A DNA stretch of 38,727 nucleotides from Paucilactobacillus nenjiangensis (GTDB lineage Bacteria; Bacillota; Bacilli; Lactobacillales; Lactobacillaceae). Under the pieces are notes generated by a model. That model did no database searches, was not told the origin of the DNA, and was given only the letters and a program-made list of their open reading frames with translations. Position 1 is the stretch's first letter, and each line of letters begins with the position of its first letter. Position numbers and translations under genes: made by a program. The stretch spans positions 1 through 38,727 of the forward strand of contig NZ_BJEB01000013.1 of assembly GCF_005405445.1 (NCBI RefSeq), in the 5' to 3' direction. This document shows positions 33,575-38,727 of this stretch, piece after piece.

Positions 33575-34090
33575 CTAAAATGCACGAACAATTAAAATAA
33601 CTCCAAATAGAAATAAATAAAACGCTAAAAGATAAACAATAAATGTTGATCCAATCAAAGGATTAAACAACATGATGACCCCGGCAATAATCCCTAAAAC
33701 TCCCAGTAAAGTACTAAAACTTGAAAAACGGCTAATGCCAGATAACTGAATGGCATTAAATGAATCAAAGATAAACCAAAAGGCTAACATGTAGCCCAAG
33801 AACATCATGCTGGCATTTAAATTAGCAAATAAAAGAATGGCAAGCACAATGTCCAATAATGCCGATAGCATCACAAACCAGGTGGTCTGTCCGACAACTT
33901 TGCGTAATTCAAAGTAGCCTAAAAATGAAAAAATCCCTTTGAACAACATCACAACGGCAATAATCCACATAATTCCCATTACCGCACGTCCCGGTTTCAT
34001 GACGGCCGCCACGCCGACAAATAAGAATGCTAGGCCTAAGACAAATGATGGTAACTTAAATCTTTTTCTGGCAGGTCCAAAATCATCCAT
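33575..34090 (-). CDS. HdeD/DUF308 family membrane protein
   Basis: A 171-residue protein with about six hydrophobic helices in the repeated two-helix pattern of the DUF308/HdeD family (GLAFLFVGVAAVMKPGRAV; FLGYMLAFWFIFDSFNAI). HdeD in E. coli is linked to acid resistance; a stress role here is inference. It begins after GGGGGAG and has a good promoter at 34118-34146. It is co-transcribed with the acidic protein downstream. Confidence 0.82.
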   Translation of the reverse strand: MDDFGPARKRFKLPSFVLGLAFLFVGVAAVMKPGRAVMGIMWIIAVVMLFKGIFSFLGYFELRKVVGQTTWFVMLSALLDIVLAILLFANLNASMMFLGYMLAFWFIFDSFNAIQLSGISRFSSFSTLLGVLGIIAGVIMLFNPLIGSTFIVYLLAFYLFLFGVILIVRAF

Positions 34091-34117
34091 AACAATCTCC
34101 CCCTATCTATTAGTTTC

Positions 34118-34146
34118 AATATAACAGAGCTATCAATTGGACTCAA
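34118..34146 (-). promoter_or_regulatory. Sigma-A promoter for the HdeD-like operon
   Basis: TTGAGT at 34146-34141, a 17-bp spacer and TATATT at 34123-34118, 28 bp before the start codon. Confidence 0.75.
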
Positions 34147-34232
34147 TTATTTCGATCTTCTTGAATTCTTCTAAATCTCTCATGCAATTTTCATGTATAA
34201 TGAAAAATGACAATGAAATAGGAGGAACTATT

Positions 34233-35003
34233 TTGACTAAAAAAACGGCACGAATTTGGCTGATTGCCAACGTGGTCTTGATTCTAGCATGTTATTGGAC
34301 TTATTACTTATTCCCAAGTGGATCATTAACGACGACCATCGCAGGTTATCTTTCATACGGTATTTATGCACTCGCAGCACTCCTTTGGTTCAGTGTGACC
34401 TTAATCGGTCGTCAAGCTGGGTTAACCAACGGCATCGGTGCTAGTTTAATTTTGGCAGGAATTTTATGGCAATTAATGGCCAGTTCAGCACTGTATCAAA
34501 TGCCGGTAATTTACTTCATTGATGTTTATCTACCAATGATTATCCAGGCAGTCGGTTTGGTCTGGTTTGGTACCGACATTTGGGTATCTCGCCACCAATC
34601 CGGTAAGATTGATTGGCAATTTAAATTAATGTGGTACGAATTAATATTGGTTGTTTTAGTACCCTTTGCCATCTTTATGTTGGGACAAGTGCCACGACTT
34701 GTGGCCGCCTACTCACAATATGGTATTTCGTTTGATATCTGGGCTTCGTACAACCTTTACTACATCACAATCCCAGCTTTACTAATTTGGGCGTTAACCT
34801 TGTTTTATTTTATCCGTGGACTCGTGAAAAAGTTTGTCTTATCACGCATCATTGGGGCGGGCTTAGCTTTCTTTGGAATGACTGTGTTCTGTGTCATTTA
34901 CCTGTCGGTTCCTACATACTTCATGTTCGAACCAAGTCCCTTTGCATTGACTTTCCTAATTGTTGGAACTGCCATGTTATTACCACAAACTAAAATTAGA
35001 TAA
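34233..35003 (+). CDS. Multi-spanning membrane protein of unknown function
   Basis: A 256-residue protein with about seven hydrophobic segments, for example IWLIANVVLILACYWTYYLF and ILVVLVPFAIFMLGQV. No family recognised; charges are few and lie in short loops. The TTG at 34233 is chosen because GGAGGAA lies 7 nt before it. The frame is open to 34137, but that would include the TATAAT at 34196-34201. It ends in a strong terminator shared with the convergent gene. Confidence 0.7.
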   Translation: MTKKTARIWLIANVVLILACYWTYYLFPSGSLTTTIAGYLSYGIYALAALLWFSVTLIGRQAGLTNGIGASLILAGILWQLMASSALYQMPVIYFIDVYLPMIIQAVGLVWFGTDIWVSRHQSGKIDWQFKLMWYELILVVLVPFAIFMLGQVPRLVAAYSQYGISFDIWASYNLYYITIPALLIWALTLFYFIRGLVKKFVLSRIIGAGLAFFGMTVFCVIYLSVPTYFMFEPSPFALTFLIVGTAMLLPQTKIR

Positions 35004-35009
35004 CACAAA

Positions 35010-35048
35010 AACCAGCCGTTCGGCTTAACGAACGACTGGTTATTTTTT
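35010..35048. terminator. Bidirectional terminator between convergent genes
   Basis: Stem AACCAGCCGTTCG / CGAACGACTGGTT (one mismatch), with ATTTTTTT on the plus strand and TTTTTG on the minus. The stop codon of the minus-strand gene (35040-35042) lies in the right arm. Confidence 0.85.
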
Positions 35049-36140
35049 TCGCTTATTCTTTTTCTTTTTATTTCGCTTTTTCTGACTAAATGGAATCACA
35101 TTACCCTTATGTTGTTTGTTAAATTTATCTTGCTGCTCTCTTGCATCTCGACGTTCAACAACATCAACAATCGAGAACTCACCTTCAAGATCTTCTTGAA
35201 TATCATAAGTATCATCATTTCTCCATGGTTCCAGTCTGAGCAACATTGAATCCACTTCTTGTGGGTGAGTAGCAATCCAGGCATCAATTTGCTCAGGGGT
35301 TTGTTGTTGACTATGGTTTGATTTCACATAATTTGCCAAAATCATCACTTCACGATCGGCAAACGTATATTTAAGCATTGCTACCACAAATGGTGCCAAC
35401 TGGTCTAACGCTTGATTGTAGGTTTCAAGATGTCGGGCATCAATCTGCTCAATTTCAAATAAATATTGGAAAAGGGCTTTGATCACAGGAACAATATATT
35501 TCAAGTCTCGGTCATCTAATTCAGGATGCAATAATAATGAGTAGCTGACGACAAATTGAATCGCATTCGTGGGCCAATTATTTACGTTTGTGCTCGACCA
35601 ATCCACCACATATTCAACGAAAATATTAATCGCCACAGCTTTTGAACTATCATCCATGGGAATTTTTTGGAAATAATCTTTTTTTTCCAGTGCTTCAACC
35701 CACTCTCTAGTTTCGCGTTCCAATGGGCCCCATTCATCGTCGGCAATCATTTGATCTACCATTGTTGAAAAATCATCAATATTCATCCCTAACAATCTAC
35801 TTCGCTGCATTCGGAAGATGTTCTCCCGTTTATTCAACGTAACTAAAATTTCTTGTTCATTGGACAATTTCAAAAATTTAACATACGCATTTAACACGGC
35901 CAGAGCCGCTACCCCAAACTTATTATCAACTTCTCGGGTGGCAATGAATTCACTGACCATATTTTGCGCAACTGCTTCGCCGTTCCAATGCTGATCATCT
36001 AACTGATGATCAATTTCCATGTAATGATTAAATCGACTTAAAATGTTATCCGCATGTTTTTGTTGGTTGGCTGATAGTCGCGTAAATTCTTTTGATTTCA
36101 GAAAATCTTTAACGTGCTTAGTATTAAGTTTGTAATCCAT
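35040..36140 (-). CDS. Hypothetical protein with basic C-terminal tail, 366 residues
   Basis: No family recognised. The protein begins MDYKLNTKHVKDFLK, is soluble, predicted helical and acidic for most of its length. It ends in a run of Lys/Arg (KKRNKKKKNKRKK), which might bind nucleic acid or the membrane surface. The ATG at 36140 follows GGAG by 8 nt; in-frame starts further upstream lack a site. An extended -10 (TGG then TAAAAT, 36171-36166) lies upstream. It is back to back with clpL. Confidence 0.75.
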   Translation of the reverse strand: MDYKLNTKHVKDFLKSKEFTRLSANQQKHADNILSRFNHYMEIDHQLDDQHWNGEAVAQNMVSEFIATREVDNKFGVAALAVLNAYVKFLKLSNEQEILVTLNKRENIFRMQRSRLLGMNIDDFSTMVDQMIADDEWGPLERETREWVEALEKKDYFQKIPMDDSSKAVAINIFVEYVVDWSSTNVNNWPTNAIQFVVSYSLLLHPELDDRDLKYIVPVIKALFQYLFEIEQIDARHLETYNQALDQLAPFVVAMLKYTFADREVMILANYVKSNHSQQQTPEQIDAWIATHPQEVDSMLLRLEPWRNDDTYDIQEDLEGEFSIVDVVERRDAREQQDKFNKQHKGNVIPFSQKKRNKKKKNKRKK

Positions 36141-36204
36141 CACATTTTCTCCATTTTTATTTTTCATTTTACCATATTCCACAATAATTTTTTTTGAACT
36201 TAAG

Positions 36205-36221
36205 TTTGACCTTTATTGACT
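36205..36221 (+). promoter_or_regulatory. CtsR binding site 1
   Basis: TTTGACC-TTT-ATTGACT, a heptad direct repeat matching the CtsR class III heat-shock operator (reverse of GGTCAAA-N3-GGTCAAA) at 12 of 14 heptad positions. Confidence 0.8.
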
Positions 36222-36279
36222 TTATAAAAATTAAAATATAAAATCACCGTAGTGACAGTATTTATAGTGAGTCATAATC

Positions 36280-36296
36280 TTTGACCTTTATTGATC
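36280..36296 (+). promoter_or_regulatory. CtsR binding site 2, overlapping the clpL -35
   Basis: TTTGACC-TTT-ATTGATC. Its TTGACC also serves as the -35 of the clpL promoter, so CtsR binding would block RNA polymerase directly. A lone half site GGTCAAA occurs at 36353-36359 in the leader. Confidence 0.85.
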
Positions 36297-36309
36297 AAAG
36301 CGGTATTAT
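36281..36309 (+). promoter_or_regulatory. Sigma-A promoter of clpL
   Basis: TTGACC (36281-36286), a 17-bp spacer and TATTAT (36304-36309). The resulting leader is about 105 nt long. Confidence 0.75.
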
Positions 36310-36422
36310 AGTATTCAGAGAGGTACAGAAAACCTCTTAAACTACAAAAATAGGTCAAAGCGAGAAGCTTAATTGCTCAAGATGAAGTAATGCACTTCCG
36401 CTCAATATAGGAGGAATTTATT

Positions 36423-38516
36423 ATGGCAAACTCAATGTTTAGCAACGACCCATTCTTCACAAATAATGGCATCGATGATATTTTTAACGAAATGATGCGT
36501 GGTATGAATGGTGTAAACTCGGAACAACGTTATTTGGTCAACGGCAAGGAAGTTTCTGCCGAAGAATTAGCCAAAATGAGACAAGCTGCTGCTCAACAAC
36601 CTGGTCAAACACCTCAAGGTCAGCAACCTAAAGAAGAAGGCATTTTAGCCAAATTAGGTCGCAACTTGACGGAGGCCGCACGCAACAACGAACTTGATCC
36701 CGTGATTGGCCGCAATGATGAAATACAAAAGACGGCTGAAATTTTAAGTCGTCGGATTAAGAACAACCCTGTGTTAGTTGGAGATGCTGGTGTCGGTAAA
36801 ACCGCGGTTGTTGAAGGCTTGGCACAGGCAATTGTCGCTGGTAATGTCCCTGCTGCAATTAAAGACAAAGAGATTATTAGTATTGACCTTTCAAACTTGG
36901 AAGCTGGAACCCAATATCGTGGTAGCTTCGAAGAGAATATCAAAAACTTAGTAGATGAAGTCAAAAAAGCTGGTAATGTCATCTTATTCTTTGATGAAAT
37001 TCATCAAATTCTAGGAACTGGCGCGATGGGTGGCGAGTCAGGTTCAAAGGGACTCGCTGATATGATTAAACCAGCCCTCAGTCGTGGTGATATCACTGTG
37101 ATTGGTGCAACTACGCAAGACGAATATCGCAACACGATTATTAAGAACGCTGCCTTAGCTCGTCGTTTTAACGAAGTCACGGTTAATGCACCTAGTGCTG
37201 AAGATACCCTCAAAATTTTACAGGGTATCAAGAAATTGTATGAACAACACCACCATGTCCAACTACCTGATGACGTTTTGAAGGCTGCTGTGGATTTCTC
37301 AATCCAATACATTCCACAACGTTCATTACCTGACAAAGCCATTGACTTAGTCGACATGACTGCCGCTCACCTGTCTGCTCAACATCCAGTCACTGACAAG
37401 GTTGACCTGGAAAAGCAATTGGCACGCGCTAACCAAGATCAAAAAGATGCGGTCGCTAAAGAAGACTATGAAGCTGCTGGTAAAGCTAAGAAACAAGTTG
37501 AATCACTCGAAGCTCAACTTAAAAATGCCGACAGCGACACCACTCAAACTGTGGTGGCAACCGTCAACGATGTGGCTAAATCAACCGAACGATTAACTGG
37601 AATTCCTGTTTCTCAAATGGGTGCTTCCGATATCGAACGCTTGAAGGAAATTGGCGCTCGTTTAAAGGGCAAGGTTATTGGCCAAGACGAAGCCGTTGAA
37701 ATGGTTGCTCAAGCTATCCGCCGGAACCGGGCAGGCTTTGACGAAGGAAATCGCCCAATCGGTAGTTTCTTGTTTGTCGGTCCTACCGGAGTTGGTAAGA
37801 CTGAATTAGCTAAACAGTTGGCTTTAGACATGTTTGGTAGCAAAGAAAGCATCATTCGGTTAGATATGTCTGAATACGCTGATTTAACCGCCGTATCCAA
37901 GTTAATTGGTACTACTGCCGGTTACGTTGGCTATGAGGATAACAGCAACACCTTAACTGAAAAAGTTCGTCGTAATCCATACTCGATTGTTTTATTAGAC
38001 GAAATCGAAAAAGCCAACCCTCAAGTTTTGACACTCTTGTTGCAATTAATGGATGATGGTCGCTTAACGGATGGCCAAGGAAATGTGGTCAACTTTAAGA
38101 ACACAGTTGTCATCGCAACTTCAAACGCTGGATTTGGTCGTAAGGATGATAAGAACGTTGAATTAATGGATCGTTTAGCTCCATTCTTCCGCCCAGAATT
38201 CTTAAACCGGTTCAACGGAATCGTCGAATTTAGTCACTTAACTAAAGACGATTTAGCTAAGATTGTCGATTTGATGATTGATGAAGTTAACGAAACTCTT
38301 GGCAAGAAAGGCATTACTTTATCTGTAGCTGCCGATGCCAAAGACTGGTTGATTGACCAAGGTTACGATGAGGCGATGGGTGCTCGTCCACTCCGTCGTG
38401 TGATTGAACAACAAATTCGTGACAAAGTAACTGACTTCTACTTGGATCATTTAAATGTTAAGAACTTGCATGCAAGTCTTGAAAATGACACGATTCAAAT
38501 TTCAGAAGCTAAATAA
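36423..38516 (+). CDS. clpL: ClpL-type ATP-dependent chaperone (ClpB/HSP100 family)
   Basis: A stress-induced AAA+ disaggregase. In 697 residues it has a short N-terminal region (residues 1-75, Met/Asn/Gln-rich) in place of the full Clp N domain. AAA-1 follows with Walker A GDAGVGKT (120-127), then a short coiled middle region (about 325-370). AAA-2 has GPTGVGKTE (near 452) and [10 protein letters not shown], and ends in [13 protein letters not shown]. The short length and lack of a zinc finger favour ClpL over ClpE, ClpC or ClpB. It starts after AGGAGG and is under two CtsR sites. Confidence 0.92.
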   Translation: MANSMFSNDPFFTNNGIDDIFNEMMRGMNGVNSEQRYLVNGKEVSAEELAKMRQAAAQQPGQTPQGQQPKEEGILAKLGRNLTEAARNNELDPVIGRNDEIQKTAEILSRRIKNNPVLVGDAGVGKTAVVEGLAQAIVAGNVPAAIKDKEIISIDLSNLEAGTQYRGSFEENIKNLVDEVKKAGNVILFFDEIHQILGTGAMGGESGSKGLADMIKPALSRGDITVIGATTQDEYRNTIIKNAALARRFNEVTVNAPSAEDTLKILQGIKKLYEQHHHVQLPDDVLKAAVDFSIQYIPQRSLPDKAIDLVDMTAAHLSAQHPVTDKVDLEKQLARANQDQKDAVAKEDYEAAGKAKKQVESLEAQLKNADSDTTQTVVATVNDVAKSTERLTGIPVSQMGASDIERLKEIGARLKGKVIGQDEAVEMVAQAIRRNRAGFDEGNRPIGSFLFVGPTGVGKTELAKQLALDMFGSKESIIRLDMSEYADLTAVSKLIGTTAGYVGYEDNSNTLTEKVRRNPYSIVLLDEIEKANPQVLTLLLQLMDDGRLTDGQGNVVNFKNTVVIATSNAGFGRKDDKNVELMDRLAPFFRPEFLNRFNGIVEFSHLTKDDLAKIVDLMIDEVNETLGKKGITLSVAADAKDWLIDQGYDEAMGARPLRRVIEQQIRDKVTDFYLDHLNVKNLHASLENDTIQISEAK

Positions 38517-38570
38517 TCGTTAAACAAAAATGAGTGGCTGGGAAAAAACTAATTCCAGACTATAAAAAAT

Positions 38571-38606
38571 AAAGGGACTTTGGAAAAACACTCCAAAGTC
38601 CCTTTA
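38571..38606 (+). terminator. Intrinsic terminator after clpL
   Basis: A 14-bp perfect stem AAAGGGACTTTGGA / TCCAAAGTCCCTTT with an 8-base loop lies 54 bp past the stop codon. The T-run is short, and the stem may also be part of the end of the following insertion element. Confidence 0.65.
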
Positions 38607-38634
38607 ACTATGTACACAGGAAGTAAATTCCTGT

Positions 38635-38640
38635 TATGAT
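38635..38640 (+). promoter_or_regulatory. Extended -10 before the probable transposase
   Basis: TG-T-TATGAT at 38632-38640, about 47 bp before the start codon. A small AGGAA/TTCCT palindrome precedes it. Confidence 0.4.
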
Positions 38641-38686
38641 GTTAGCGACAAAACCAAACAACAAAACAGTAAAGGAGTTTCCTTCC

Positions 38687-38727
38687 ATGTACAAGAATTA
38701 TAACACAGCACAAACTAGCATCGCTTT
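38687..38727 (+). CDS. Probable transposase, 5' end only
   Basis: The frame opens with ATG at 38687, 9 nt after AAAGGAG, and reads MYKNYNTAQTSIA before the window ends. This N terminus resembles lactobacillar IS1182-type transposases as I recall them; thirteen residues are too few for a firm family call. It would mark the left end of an insertion sequence downstream of clpL. Confidence 0.5.
   Translation, partial: MYKNYNTAQTSIA

Noticed and set aside
34137-34232. N-terminal extension of the membrane protein at 34233
   Set aside because: It would contain the TATAAT promoter element and precede the GGAGGAA site, so it is not translated.

Overview
The window is a chromosomal segment of an AT-rich Gram-positive bacterium, almost certainly a member of the Lactobacillaceae. 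Supporting signs are T-box (tRNA-sensing) leaders in front of amino-acid genes, a ClpL-type chaperone gene with CtsR boxes, a short HisG paired with HisZ, a PHP-type histidinol phosphatase, AGGAGG-type ribosome binding sites and frequent TTG/GTG starts. The species cannot be named from the sequence. No tRNA, rRNA or CRISPR array was seen.

Layout. (1) 1-7960, minus strand: a complete tryptophan pathway read as trpE-trpG, then trpD-trpC-trpF-trpB-trpA. Each block has its own TTGACA promoter and its own roughly 500-nt T-box leader with a UGG (Trp) specifier. The two leaders are near-identical copies. (2) 8020-8865, plus strand: a PEBP-like protein and a small unknown protein. (3) 8949-12383, minus: a polar-amino-acid ABC transporter with two paralogous solute-binding lipoproteins. 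A T-box whose specifier reads AUG (Met) lies between the two binding-protein genes. (4) 12523-15070: a GNAT acetyltransferase with an unknown protein (minus), then degV and a small alarmone synthetase (plus); the synthetase has an in-frame ochre codon near its 5' end. (5) 15280-23342, minus: hisZGDBHAFIEC behind a T-box with a CAC (His) specifier. Just upstream are a MazG-like gene and hisK, which supplies the phosphatase step missing from the main operon. (6) 24742-27132: a YbjQ-type pseudogene with two stops, an EamA-type exporter with a MarR regulator, and a divergent frameshifted LysE/RhtB exporter. The marR/exporter divergence carries two identical ATTGCA-AA-TGCAAT palindromes. (7) 27150-30115, minus: codA and codB separated by a 350-nt non-coding stretch with strong folded structure and two tandem intrinsic terminators. 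(8) 30305-36140: pgpA-like gene, VOC protein, a DUF606 transporter divergent from a MerR regulator, small membrane proteins, an HdeD-like protein and an unknown 366-residue protein. (9) 36205-38516: clpL under two CtsR sites. (10) 38687 to the right edge: start of a probable transposase.

How the parts work together. Trp, His and (probably) Met supply are each gated by uncharged cognate tRNA. Trp synthesis is gated twice within one gene cluster. The alarmone synthetase next door would respond to starvation at the global level, though its reading frame is interrupted.

The best candidates for something undescribed are the duplicated oversized trp T-boxes with a small ORF coupled to trpD, the hairpin/small ORF between the his T-box and hisZ, and the folded codB-codA spacer. 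Three genes carry simple inactivating or attenuating changes (two ochre-interrupted frames and one homopolymer frameshift), which suggests recent gene decay or, less likely, sequence errors.
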